64,000 bases of DNA from Megaustenia siamemsis (taxonomy: Eukaryota > Mollusca > Gastropoda > Stylommatophora > Ariophantidae). Below the pieces are notes generated by a model, which worked only from the letters and a program-made list of their open reading frames with translations, was not told the DNA's origin and did no database searches. Position 1 is the stretch's first letter. The number at the start of each line of letters is the position of its first letter. This document shows, one piece after another, positions 44,471 to 55,377 of the stretch. Where the stretch lies: positions 63,542,592 to 63,606,591 of the forward strand of contig JAVIAB010000101.1 of the NCBI GenBank assembly GCA_032433765.1, written 5' to 3'. The position numbers were made by a program, and so were the translations under genes.

Positions 44471-45150
44471 TCACTCGAATGTAAGTCCTACATGTTTGAC
44501 TACCTTAGCTTAACTGACCTGTCCTGTCCACTGTCTCAATTCTACTTTTCATGGTCCCCGGTATCGTCTAGCCAACTAGCCCAGACGTCCCTACTGACCG
44601 CTCGCCCTCAACCGAATGCTCACAACTTAAACTCCTTTGTCCCACTTAACTCTCCCCTGCCTCGTTTTTGATCGCCCTACACGCTTTCTCCCTGAGTCAC
44701 AATGTATTCATATTCTCCGCTTTCCCCGTGGACCTGAACCCTCATACTAATACTCTCCGACCTATTAATCTCCCCTTGATCCGCACCAATTCTACTCTTC
44801 TCTCTCCTTGTTATCTCCCTGTTTTACATGCTTTGGAAAACCGCCGCGTTATGTTTTGATCGTTTACACTGAAAACTTTCTTTCATAAAAAAGTAACACC
44901 TATGTCCATTTCTCTAGAATAAATTTGCTCTGTACAAAACACAAAACAGTGAGGTATCTCTCTCCAGTGCGTGAATAAATAGTATATACAGTCATGACAA
45001 AAATGATACTGAAATCCGATCTTTCATGCGATATATCTTTGGGATATACTATTTACAATATAAATATTACGCATTCCTAGATTTTCGATGCCATCAGTCA
45101 AATAAAGGGAGTAAGTAAATTGTTATTTTGACAACATCAAAAAGTAAAAT
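44471..45150. other. Pyrimidine-rich stretch, no gene recognised
   Basis: C/T-rich plus strand to ~44870, similar in texture to 24240-25030. No frame is supported. Confidence 0.4.
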
Positions 45151-45276
45151 CAGAATTGTGACTTTTATATTAGATAAAATATACTACTTTCAATGATTTT
45201 CTAGTTGTAAGCGGAATTGTGACTTTTATATGAGATATAATATTTACTACTTTCAATGATTTTCTAGTTGTCGAGG
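45151..45276. repeat. ~62-bp tandem duplication
   Basis: GAATTGTGACTTTTATAT and TACTTTCAATGATTTTCTAG occur twice in order, at 45153 and 45214. Confidence 0.85.
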
Positions 45277-45445
45277 AAGATGTGGGGATCATTTAAAGAG
45301 AAGAATTGTTAAATTAAATTTGATTGATTTGCTTGCTGAACCAGGCTTCACAGACTGCGGTAGATATACGTTATCAGTAAGTCAGACTATCAAATTAGCG
45401 AGATGATAGGAAATGTAGGGATACGTCTAAAGTGTTATTGGTTAT

Positions 45446-45882
45446 TGGTTATTGGTTATGGAAGGCCTCGGTTTCACAGCAAACGAATTAAAATCCATAA
45501 TTGCTCAACCGCCCGTGCCAGTGGAATCATCCGAATTACTAACTCATCTCCCAAACATAGAAAGGTAACTGTAGTCCCCATCGTAGCAGTCTCAGTACAC
45601 GCCAAAAGACATAAGGCGAAACCGCGCAGAAAGTGAACACAGCCAACTGTTCCCTGTCATACGATATCATCATTCATCGTAAACAAGCGGGATATCGAAG
45701 CAGGATCAAAACGGATGAGACACACAGCTCACGGTGTGCACAGAGCACTTAACTCAGTAGCTCCTGCAACAAGCCGGACTTGGAATATGAGGAAACTGCA
45801 AGAAGGAACACTTTTCAGACATAGCCTTCAATGGTTCCTGCCGCCTATCCACCATATACCATGGGAGTTCACGTCCTCCCTA
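45446..45882 (+). repeat. Dispersed repeat H, copy 2
   Basis: Colinear with 32028-32470 along its whole length. It starts after a triplicated GGTTATT run and ends at TTCACGTCCTCCCT, immediately beside the 3' end of the Cys-rich exon on the minus strand. Confidence 0.75.
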
Positions 45883-46699
45883 AAATGATGATCGTCATAA
45901 CACTTGATGATGTTAGGCCGTCATTGATGACTCCAATTCCAAACATATAGACACACAGTGGTGGTAAGTTATCATTTCCAATCCAACAGAAGCCACATGC
46001 CCTGTAGTTAGTAAAACCACAGAGAGAATATGATTTTGTGACCTTCACTGATTCACTCTTAGATGTGAATGTGTAGTTTACACAAGAGGAGAAGTTTTCA
46101 ACTACAGTGATCCCATTTAAGGCAATTCTGGGATAGCAAGGCAAGTCTCCTTTATAGCAGCAGAACTTGATGTTCTCCGCTCCCTTCTTGTAGCTGCCGC
46201 CACACGATTCTGATGTCTCATTAACTTGGATATCATTCAAGAACAATGTTAGATTAACATTCCATAGATATGGCTCTACTGATGAAATGCTTGGTGCAAC
46301 AGTTGTATCATTCATACTGGAGGCTCTTGGTCTGTGGTCATTAATATCACAGACGGCACATGATGTTGTTATATTCAGTATTTCTTTCTGGGGTGTAAAT
46401 ATGTGGCACACACATGGAGAGTGGTTTGTGGTCACAGTAATCCCATTAAAGGCAATTCTAGGGTAGCATGGCATAGCTGTTTCAGAACAGCACAATCCTG
46501 TGATGTTTTCTGTGTTCGCTATAAAGCTGCTGCTGCTACACAATCCTGACCAATTATAGGTGTGGACATTATTCACTTGCAATGACAAAACTGCTTTGTT
46601 TACATCATAAACCTCTGGAAGCGAATCATTTATGGGACTAATAGTACAGTTTATTCTTCCATCGGGGATATCTTCATTGAGTCCCCCCAAAAAAAAAGT
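45869..46699 (-). CDS. Probable host exon: extracellular protein with two tandem Cys-rich modules
   Basis: A long open frame (about 275 codons) with no ATG at its start. It reads in from a possible splice acceptor (CCAAAG before ACTTTTTTTTTGGGG), so it is best taken as an internal or last exon. It contains two homologous modules of about 85-90 residues. Module 1 (around residues 33-118) has LCSSSSFIANTENITGLCC and PCYPRIAFNGITVTTNHSPC; module 2 (around 145-232) has SCGGSYKKGAENIKFCC and PCYPRIALNGITVVENFSSC. Each carries a Cys, a CC pair, a PCYPRIA-NGITV core, another Cys, and a terminal Cys. Roughly ten N-glycosylation sequons (such as NWS, NIT, NDT, NLT, NET, NFS, NYT) and the many Cys point to a secreted or cell-surface protein. 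I do not recognise the family. The last ~15 residues approach repeat H, so the real 3' boundary may be a donor near 45955 rather than the stop. Confidence 0.65.
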   Translation of the reverse strand, partial: TFFLGGLNEDIPDGRINCTISPINDSLPEVYDVNKAVLSLQVNNVHTYNWSGLCSSSSFIANTENITGLCCSETAMPCYPRIAFNGITVTTNHSPCVCHIFTPQKEILNITTSCAVCDINDHRPRASSMNDTTVAPSISSVEPYLWNVNLTLFLNDIQVNETSESCGGSYKKGAENIKFCCYKGDLPCYPRIALNGITVVENFSSCVNYTFTSKSESVKVTKSYSLCGFTNYRACGFCWIGNDNLPPLCVYMFGIGVINDGLTSSSVMTIIILGRT

Positions 46700-47160
46700 C
46701 TTTGGTTAAAAAGCACATATGCTTTTGAGTTAAACACACAATGAGCCCACTTCATAGATTCAAAATGATCTTTGCCAATGCCATCCGTTTGCACAAGTTA
46801 GGGTCCTTAGCTACCAACGTCCCAAACGTCTGAAACGAATTAACGACTTTATCTACAGCGAAGGTTAACGAACTGTGAACAAACATTTATGTTCAAACCC
46901 TTGAAAACATTTTCAAATATACGATACAGTAATGCTAGTAAATACCATTAATATATTTTAGGACAACCACAAGTTGGTACACGACTTACATTTTTGCGAA
47001 TTATTAGAGGGAATATTTCACATGGGAATGGGGTACATACAACCTCTACTAACGAGAGTAAGCATCATAATCACTTTTAGTTATTTACGTTGTTACAGCT
47101 GAGCTAGTGACATGCACATTTATCATGTACCAGCTAGGTGGATTAATGTCATTACAGTTA
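46700..47160. other. Stretch without a recognisable gene
   Basis: No frame or repeat is recognised; an upstream exon of the Cys-rich gene was not found here. Confidence 0.4.
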
Positions 47161-47164
47161 TCAA

Positions 47165-48178
47165 ATCCCATGCATGTTGGCATAAGTAATCATGTCTCTC
47201 CACAACTCTCAATCTCAACAGTGATTTATCATTTCTATTGTTGACCTTCTGCTAAGTCATTCTCGTAAGCTGAAAGGTACCTTTTCACTTTTTCTTCCCT
47301 CTATCACTTTGTCCCTCAATTTTCCCAGTTATCACAATAAATTCAAGCTGTTTATTATTCATTACATAGGTAAAAAGTGATCATTGTTTCTTCCAAATAT
47401 TAGAAATTAGCTCTCTTTCTTCTGTGGCCACTTTGTCTAACGTTTTCATTACTCTTCTTAGCTCCCCATGGTATTCTTAATATTATCTTGTAAAATCACA
47501 TTTCTACAGCCTCCACTAATTTTCTTTTCTGTTGTTCTAATGTCCGTGATTCACGTCTATATGTTAAGGCTGGCTCTACATAACATTTACGTACTCGTTT
47601 TCTTGTTTCTGTTATTAAAAATGGATTCCACAGTAGCTTCCTTGTTTTATTTTTGGAAAGCTGTTTTTGCCTTTAGCTATTCTGAATATCACCTCTGTTG
47701 TACATCTACCATCTGAGGTTAAGATTGTTCGCAGATGTTTAGATTTATTTATCTATATCCATATGGTTCCACTTGTCTTTATTGTGCATTTTGGTGATCT
47801 CCTGTTCTTTTTTTTGTACCATTACTTCTGCATTTTTTTGTATTGAAGTTGAGTCTTTCATTTTTGCTTCCCTTTTTATATTGTCTACCATTTCTTGTAA
47901 CGCATGTTCACTCTTAACGATTTCGACTGCATCATCAGTATAACCGATATTATTTACATTATAACATCCAATTATTATTTCAGACATGTCACTCATGGAT
48001 CTTAAATCAGTCTCACTATACATATTAAATAAATGTGGTGACACAGACATGCCTAACACGATGTTTTATTTGTTGAAACATTCCGAATTGATTTCCAGTT
48101 CATGTGGCCGTTGTTTGATGCTAGCACATGTTCTTTAATATTCCTAGATCTTTGCTATCTATGCTCATGCCATCTTTA

Positions 48179-48180
<2 letters not shown>
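47165..48180 (-). mobile_element. LINE family D, RT through 3' end
   Basis: The minus strand reads SIDSKDLGILKN at ~48160, a decayed RQGC-like region, and an open frame at 48059-47745, with SVSPHLFNMYSE, then the catalytic-box equivalent IGYTDDAVEIVKSE (YTDD for YADD), then KREAKMKDSTSIQKNAEVMV. Post-RT pieces follow and the 3' end GGAGAGACATGATTACTTATG-like to ~47165. This copy lacks the GATGAT tail. Confidence 0.8.

Positions 48181-48222
<42 letters not shown>
48181..48222. repeat. (TG)n(TA)n microsatellite
   Basis: TG units followed by TA units, abutting a LINE D 3' end. Confidence 0.9.
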
Positions 48223-48224
<2 letters not shown>

Positions 48225-48318
48225 ATCATTATCATAAAGTACCATGCCTGCTGGCGTAGGTGATCATGTCTATCCACAACTTTCGATCTCGACAATTATT
48301 TATGATTTATGTTGTACA
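48222..48318 (-). mobile_element. LINE family D, ~95-base 3' end
   Basis: Minus-strand copy of the D terminus: ATCATTATCATAAAGTACC (tail), CTGCTGGCGTAGGTGATCAT and CACAACTTTCGATCTCGACA. Bounded on both sides by microsatellites. Confidence 0.75.
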
Positions 48319-48339
48319 TACACACACACACGCGCGCGC

Positions 48340-48388
<49 letters not shown>
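48319..48388. repeat. (CA)n(CG)n(TA)n microsatellite
   Basis: CA, CG and TA dinucleotide blocks in series. Confidence 0.9.
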
Positions 48389-48667
48389 ACAATACAAATT
48401 TTATGATTGCACGAGTATCCAACATATTGCAGTGCCTTCATTCATGCCTACACTATAAACCTAAAGAGGTATCAATAAATAAACATACAGAATATGAAGA
48501 AAGAGTAGAGGTATCAGTTTCTGCTGGTTGAAGATCATTATTACATTTACTGAGAAATGGAATCAAATGCTATCATTTATCAACAACACATTCAATGAAT
48601 TATGAGTTCCTGGACAGGGTAAAGAAGATTTAAAATGTACGATGTACAATAGTATTTGTGTCAAACA

Positions 48668-48670
<3 letters not shown>

Positions 48671-48729
<59 letters not shown>
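48671..48729. repeat. (TA)n tail of LINE E copy 2
   Basis: TA units that end in ATATGGCCC, the inverse of the E copy 1 3' junction. Confidence 0.85.
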
Positions 48730-48732
<3 letters not shown>

Positions 48733-49140
48733 GGCCCTTTTCGTCTTGTCAGACGGTCTAGTGGAGGCTATTGCGTATTTTTTTGAGGTATTGTTTTTGC
48801 CGAACAGCTTCTCTCGTGGCTAATTCTACCAATGTTTGACAAACACACGCGGTCATATAAATGAACAGGTCAGGCTCGCTGGTCCACAGGGTTTACCATC
48901 CTTTTTCATGAGTCTCTTCTCTTCTAAGTCCTGTCTTAGAACAGTCTCAAATGTTGTTATACCGTTCCTTATACGTGCTCTCCATGATGTGCGATCACTT
49001 GCCAGATGTTGCCAGTCGTTTTCACAGATGGAGAAGTCTTTCAGAGATGATTTGCAGATATCTCTATATCGTAGTTTAGGTCTGCCGATTTGTCGTTTTC
49101 CGTGTTTTAGCTTGCCATATAGTATTTGCCTAGGAATGCG

Positions 49141-49142
<2 letters not shown>
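48730..49142 (-). mobile_element. LINE family E, 3' fragment, inverted relative to copy 1
   Basis: Near-identical to the reverse complement of 7985-8320 and ~80 bases longer at the 5' side. The extra part reads RNAFLGKYYMA-like text and, in another frame, GKRQIGRPKLRYRD, the block that precedes the C-terminus in RTE-type LINEs. Frame is broken. TA microsatellites lie on both sides (48671-48729 and 49143-49196). Confidence 0.82.

Positions 49143-49203
<61 letters not shown>
49143..49203. repeat. (TA)n microsatellite
   Basis: TA units between LINE E copy 2 and the left end of the mariner composite; the last bases provide its TA target site. Confidence 0.9.
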
Positions 49204-49349
49204 CAGGGTGTTTTTAAAGTTGCAGTGCAGTGAATATTTCTAATATTCAGTAAATGACGTAATCATCATCTACGTACCACAATTTTGTAAACCACATTTA
49301 TGAACAAACCGCTGCTTCCTTTAAGGTTTTATTTACGTAAAGGACGGGC

Positions 49350-49982
49350 ACTACGCTTGAAAACAGGGTATTTCTGGTTGAGCATGTCTATCGTAATGGC
49401 GGTAAATATACGGATGAGGTCATTAGACAATTCGTGTGGAAATTTCCAGACTCACAAGTCCCTCACCAAAATTCTGTTACAAAATTGATCAAAAAGTTTC
49501 GTGAAACCGGTAGTGTGGTAGATGCAAACCGATCTGGAAGACCTTCAATTTCACAAGACCAAATTATGGAACTCCAAGACAGAATTACAATGAGTCCAAA
49601 TGCATCTTTAAACCACTTGTCTCAACAGGTGCAAATATCTAAGAGTTCTGTTCACAAGGTTTTAAGAAGTGAACTACACTATCGTCCATACAAATTAACT
49701 GAAGTGTCTCAACTCCAAGAAAGAGATTATGAATCCCGTTTAAACTACTGCATGTTGTTTCAGAATGTTATTTATGAACATGGCGCTGCCATCCTTGACG
49801 TCACTTTTTTCACTGATGAGGCCTGGTTTCATTTATCCGGTTATGTGAACAGTCAGAACAATCGGCTGTGGAGCAGTGAAAATCCCCATGAATTTCATCA
49901 AGTGCCGCTTTACGATCAAATTGTCGGAATGTGGTGCGCTATAAGTCGTATGCGGATAATAGGACCAATATTTTTTTCATTA
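49350..49982 (+). pseudogene. Mariner-type transposase, N-terminal part and first catalytic motif, truncated
   Basis: Frame (after a shift near 49430): NGGKYTDEVIRQF, PDSQVPHQNSVTKLIKKF, RETGSVVDANRSGRPSISQ, NHLSQQVQISKSSVHKVL (paired helix-turn-helix DNA-binding region), then VTFFTDEAWFHLSGYVNSQN with the first catalytic Asp, SSENPHEF and GMWCAISRMRIIGPIFF. Here LINE C begins and the remaining two catalytic residues are gone. The deletion of the start codon region in this arm is an additional lesion. Family: IS630/Tc1/mariner superfamily. Confidence 0.8.
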
Positions 49983-52373
49983 AAAAAAGAAATGACAGAG
50001 GAGAAAGATTAATACAATTCTGTGAAGAAAACAGGCTGATAATATGTAACACCTACTTTGAGCAAGAAAAAAGGAAACTATACACATGGAAAAGCCCTGG
50101 AGATAGGAAGATGAATCAAATAGATTACATAATGATAAAAGAAAGGTTCCGTAACAGCGTAAAGAAAGCCAAGACCTACCCAGGAGCAGATATTAATTCT
50201 GATCACAAACCTGTAATGATTAAAATGAAAATCAAACTAAAGAGAAACAAGCAAAAATCTAATTCATCAACAAATCCACTCAATATAACAGCTTTAAATC
50301 AAAAAGATATTAAAGATACCTATACAATACAAGTAAAGAACACATACCAGAAGCTGCTAGAGGAAGGAATTGAACAATACAGAAGAGAAAATCCTGATGA
50401 AAAAGTAACAACCAAATGGCAATGCATAAAGAAAAGCATACAAAAAGCCTGCAACACCTTACCCAAAAGAGAAAAGAACAAAAAACAAAAATGGATAACT
50501 GACACCATCTTAGAAAAAATGGAAGTAAGGAGACAAGCGAAGAACACTGCCCAATACAATAAAATAGATAATGAAATACGCAAAATGTGCTAAAAGGCAA
50601 AAGAAGACTGCCTCAGCCAAAAATGTATAAAAATAGAAACTATGGAAAGCAAACAAGACCTAAGAGGAATGCACACATAAATAAAGAGAATGACTAATAA
50701 AAATAAAAAAGCCACAGAAGGTGGATGCATTGCAGACAAAAAAGGAAAAATGCTAACAGACAATAAGGATATCATAGATAGATGGCATGAATATACAACA
50801 GAACTATTTCATGATCAAAGGGACAAGAAACCAGTTATAAAATGTACATCAGGCTATAAAATCTTAAAATCTGAGGTGGAAAAAGCTATAAAAACAATGA
50901 AAAGGGGAAAAGCAGCAGGACCTGAAAGCATACAGATAGAGATGATACAGGCACTTGAAGATTTTGGCATTGAAGTGATTACAGACATATGCAACGACAT
51001 ATACCACACAGGATACATACCAAATGAACTAAAAACATCAACTTTCATTGCATTGCCTAAAAAGAATGGTGCAGTTGAATGCAGTGACTTTAGAACAATA
51101 AGCCTAATGAGCCATGTTACAAAAATCTTGCTAAAAGTTATACAAGGAAGGATTCAGAATAAAATCAATACTGAATTAGAGGAGCAGCAATTTGGATTTA
51201 GGAAAAATAGCGGGACAAAAGAAGCCATATTCTGCATGAGAACATTAATCGAAAAATACACAGAAGTAAACAAACCAATATATGACTGCTTCATAGACTA
51301 CACCAAAGCTTTTGATAGAGTACACCACAAACAACTTATAGAATGCCTAAAAGAGATACATCTAGATGACATGGATATACGACTAATATGCAATCTATAC
51401 TGGGAGCAAACAGCAATAATAAAATATAACAAATAGTTCTCTACACCCATTGATATAAAAAGAGGAGTAAGATAAGGATGCATCCTATCACCAAGCTTGT
51501 TCAATCTATACACTGAGCAAATCTTTAAAAACATCATAGAGATGCCAGGCCTACAAAATTTTGGAAAAAATAATCAATAACCTAAGATATGCTGACGATA
51601 CTGTACTACTAACAGAAAATCCTAAAGACCTACAACAATTACTTAATGAAATACGACAAGCAAAAAATATGGACTAGATATGAACATCAAAAAGACTAAA
51701 ACTATGATCATAAACAAAGAAAATACTCAAAACCCACAAGTGGATATCACAATTGAAGGAATAGACCTTGAGACAGTTCAGAACTACAACTACATTGGAC
51801 ATACTATAACCAGTGATGGAAAATGTACAACTGAAATAAACAAAAGAATAGGAATTTCAAAAAGTAATTTTAATGTTATGAAGGACATACTAACATCAAA
51901 ACAAATAACACCAAAGCTAAAACTAAGAATAGCAAAATGTTACATCTTCTCAATATTCCTATATGGTGCTGAAAGATGGACAATAGACAAGAAAACAGAA
52001 CAAAGAATTGAAGCCTTCGAAATGTGGATTTATAGAAGAATAGGTAGAATTGGATGGAAGGAAAAGAAAACAAACGATGAAGTCTTAAAACAACTAAAAA
52101 TGAAAAGAGAACTTATGAACGCAATTAGAACAAGACAAATGCGATTATTGGGCCATGTTAAAAGACACAACAGCCTACTGAAAGTAATCCTGGAGGGGAA
52201 AATACAAGGTAAAAGAGGCAGAGGCAGACCAAGATTAACATGGACGAGTAACATCAAAAGATGGACAAATCAACCGATGACAACCTGCACCATCAAAGCA
52301 AGAGATAGAGCAGAATGGCGCTCGATGGTAGCCAACCTTCGTTGCGGAGACGGCACTCAATGATGATGATGAA
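49975..52373 (+). mobile_element. LINE family C, endonuclease C-terminus to 3' tail, the most complete LINE here
   Basis: An RTE-like LINE missing only most of the endonuclease. In order: endonuclease end (49990-50215) with RLIICNTYFEQEKRKLYTWK, RKMNQIDYIMIKE, and ADINSDHKPVM; a spacer to ~50690 with stops at 50591 and 50680; RT at 50690-51436 with VEKAIKTMKRGKAAGPESIQ, STFIALPKKNGAVECSDFR, LEEQQFGFRKNSGTKEAIFC and YDCFIDYTKAFDRVHHKQL. After a stop at 51434 there are RGVRxGCILSPSLFNLY and a frameshifted YADD box near 51590. The last frame, 51680-52363, has VQNYNYIGHTITSDGKCTTE, LYGAERWTIDKKTE, RLLGHVKRHNSL and KRGRGRPRLTWTSNI. It ends with GGCACTCAATGATGATGATG. Few lesions for a LINE of this window. 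Confidence 0.88.
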
Positions 52374-52761
52374 ATTGAAGGTCTTCCAGATCGTTATGCA
52401 TCTACCACACTACCGGTTTCACGAAACTTTTTGATCAATTTTGTAACATAATTTTGGTGAGGGACTTGTGAGTCTGGAAATTTCCTCACGAATTGTCTAA
52501 TGACCTCATCCGTATATTTACCGCCATTACGGAAGACATGCTCAACCAGAAATACCCTGTTTTCAATCGTCAACACCATTTCCTTCAAGCAATGAGACAG
52601 TGAAAGTAGCGTAGTGCCCGTCCTTTACGTAAATAAAACCTTAAAGGAAGCAGCGGTTTGTTCATAAATGTGGTTTACAAAATTGTGGTACTTAGATGAT
52701 GATTACGTCATTTACTGAATATTAAAAATATTCACTGCACTGCGACTTTAAAAACACCCTG
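52374..52761 (-). mobile_element. Mariner 5' end, inverted arm
   Basis: The minus strand starts CAGGGTGTTTTTAAAG and encodes, from an ATG at 52588, MVLTIENRVFLVEHVFRNGG, then KYTDEVIRQFVRKFPDSQVP and GSVVDA, then a TAA where the left copy has an Asn codon. It stops at the LINE C tail. It retains the true start lost from the left copy. Confidence 0.85.
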
Positions 52762-52763
52762 TA

Positions 52764-54600
52764 TATACATATAGACTCCAGTCCGATATAAAACCAAAAA
52801 ATGTGTAAGAAGTGGTCATAAAACTATAACGACCGTGTTTATTTATGGTTACAACGACCACATGCAAAAAACATGGCGATTGAGGCAGTACCTAGACACC
52901 TAAATTGTGCATCTCTTTTAATGTTAAGCAGGACCGTGACCGCCATTTACACTACATGTGTCGTCCTTGCTTAAGACTGGTAGTGAAGTGAGAACATACA
53001 ATTATTATCAAGCGTGTTATATACATTATTTTGTATTGCTTTTATCCAGTATGCATTCACGTTCTTCACAAATTAAAGCAGCTCTATATTCAATACACAC
53101 GTGATAAGCTGACTGTAGATTTACTCCAGTTTTTAATGTCTGGATTTCTGATTATTTATTTCACACATAGACCAATGTGATAAAAGATTGAGAACTCATT
53201 TCTAAACCTAGCATGTTCAGTACAGCATATTACATCACATACAAGAAAGCGTTTGAACGTTAGTCATTTAGTTCAACCACGAATTGTTCTTCAATCTCAA
53301 ACTATAGAGGATTCAAGTCAGACATAATACCACACATTTTTTACAACAATTATAGCCATGTAATGAGAACATTTTACTCGAAGGCAATTTTAATTAACTG
53401 ATTAATATTTGATTTATTCTTAGCGAGCACAGTTCCCTCGATCTTCGTTTTCCGGAAAGTATCTGGTAAATTGTGTTAAGAAGCATATTTTAAAAGTGAA
53501 ATTACAATACGTTTAATACGTTTTTACAAATGTATAAATTGACTAACACATTAATTAGTTATCTCGTTACCATGGTAATCTTACGTCATAACGTCTAGTC
53601 CAAAACTTAGAAATTATCAAACGGAATCCAATGTCTTATATTAGTCACATTAAAGGTCAATGAGAGTATAGTGTTCAGCAATTTGGGCAGATAATGCATG
53701 TGTGCATAATTTGTTGAACTGTTTATGATAATTATAGATAATTTTAGAAAATGTCTTTCAAACCCCTATTTTCCTTTTCATCATTTATTTAACAATGCAT
53801 TTACTGAGCATATGGCGTAATATTAACCTGGATGTGAATTTTTTTTTTATAAATTACGGTAAATGTCGTATGTTTTAATGTCGTGTATCATATACTTATG
53901 TTAGTCTTTCTTCATTTCCTTAGCCGGTGCGTTTCCTTACGAAATAAACCGGCATTCTTTTAGTCGTAAACTATATGTTCAATCATTGCGCTATACATTA
54001 TCACTGCTATTTAAATGTTATCTCTAAGTAAATAAGTTATTGCCTTCATGATAGTTGTTGCAATTGCTATAAAAACGGTCGAATGATAATAGCTGCAAAG
54101 TGTGTAAAAGTTGTTCTCTTTTGGTGTACATCATTAGTTTGCTTGAAACAGGTTGGAGTGGTTAACCCAAATTTGTGTACTCTGTGAAATTAATGATCTT
54201 CAATATGACTTTTACAACGTTTAGATTTGGTAATGTCACTTGGGCTATACATTTTAAAAAATCAATCCTGGTGCCTCCATTGATAATTTTATGTTACTGA
54301 AGATAAACCCTCTCAAGTGAACAGTATATACAACCGTCAGAATGTTGTTGTATATGGTATCACATTTAGGGTCTGCCCTTGGAAACAACACATTCATATT
54401 GTCTTATGTTTACGTACTCATTTGGCTGGTCAAGTTGTGACATGTTGTAATATATATCCAGAAGCGTTACATAGATTTTTCAATTATAAAAAATGCATTA
54501 TCTGCAGAGAGATCTGATTCACTTAAGCAGAAAAGTTATAGCCATTGACAGGTAGACTAAAGAAATAATTGTGACTTAACAATAATCAGTAAATGAGTCC
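52764..54600. other. Stretch without a recognisable gene
   Basis: AT-rich sequence with no supported frame or repeat. A 66-codon frame at 54317-54517 ends with KKCIICREI but has no recognisable domain. Confidence 0.45.
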
Positions 54601-54603
54601 ACC

Positions 54604-54717
54604 TGGTGGACAGAAGAAAGCACAGTTGTATGACAGGCTTAACAAAGTCTGACCATTAAGTGGTGGACATAAGAAAGAATAGTTGTATGACAGGCTTAAC
54701 GAAGTCATACCACTAAG
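54604..54717. repeat. 57-bp tandem duplication
   Basis: TGGTGGACA and AGTTGTATGACAGGCTTAAC occur twice with a 57-base offset (54604-54660, 54661-54717), with several substitutions between the copies. Confidence 0.85.
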
Positions 54718-54872
54718 ATGAATGCAAAACAAAAAGGTTTACACATGATACGGGTTAAGACATAAACATGCGAAGCTGCAGTAAAGCTGAATGTGGGGAA
54801 AAATGTAAAAATTAAAAAAAATGGTATGTAAGAAGCTTTACGTGATAAGTGGACGACACAGACTAAACAACG

Positions 54873-54897
54873 TTTCGGCCCAATAGGCCATCATCAG
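54873..54897 (-). ncRNA. Hammerhead-ribozyme-like core, left Penelope arm (candidate)
   Basis: Minus strand: CTGATGA, one spacer base T, GGCC, a five-base loop, GGCC, GAAA, then CGTTG. This is the hammerhead core with a 4-bp helix II. Hammerhead motifs are known in Penelope terminal repeats. Helices I and III and the cleavage site are not convincing by eye, and a spacer base between CUGAUGA and helix II is non-canonical. Confidence 0.45.
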
Positions 54898-55377
54898 GAA
54901 CAAGCAACAAAATACACACACAAAACTAATAACGAAACAACCAAAACAAAAACAATTGAATTGTGTAAAAGAAAACAAAATTAATTATCCTGCCAAAACA
55001 AAAGGAAATAGCAACCAAGTGCGGCTGTCGTGAACGTAGAGAAACGTGCAAAAATGTGCGCAAATGTACACAGAACCAGATGAATTCACACAGGGGTCAG
55101 TGTGCAAACACAAAGGAGAAAGAATCGAATAGTAGACTAACAGGTGTTCAAAAGACGGTAAAGGTGAGATGTCTGAGAGTGGGATACAATAAAAACAAAT
55201 GAGGGGTAAGGAGCACAGATAAAAAAGGTATAGAGGAGAAAACCGAAGTGTCTCATAAGGGACTAGAGGAGAAGAACTATAATAGAATGACAGAATGAAT
55301 AGAGTAAGTAGACCAAAGAACCCAAATATGTGCAGTAGAGAAGGCTATGCAAAAGGGAAGGAGCAACCAAAAAGAAA

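Larger units (their letters stand above)
49204..52761 (+). mobile_element. Composite: LINE enclosed by two inverted mariner ends
   Basis: The outer ends are perfect inverted copies beginning CAGGGTGTTTTTAAAG, each next to TA (49202-49203 and 52762-52763). The inverted arms are 49204-49551 and 52374-52761. They are nearly identical except that the left arm lacks ~40 bases after GGGCACTACGCT, which in the right arm contain the transposase ATG. Between them lie the rest of the left mariner copy and a LINE of family C. With both ends in terminal-inverted-repeat configuration, the 3.56-kb unit could in principle be moved as one block by a transposase supplied in trans (inference). Confidence 0.8.

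Noticed and set aside
43650..44870. Long terminal repeat or a gene at the GC-rich 43.7-44.2 kb and C/T-rich 44.5-44.9 kb region
   Set aside because: No second copy of the sequence, no primer-binding site and no gag/pol-like frame is visible; the 96-codon frame at 43729-44019 has no motif.
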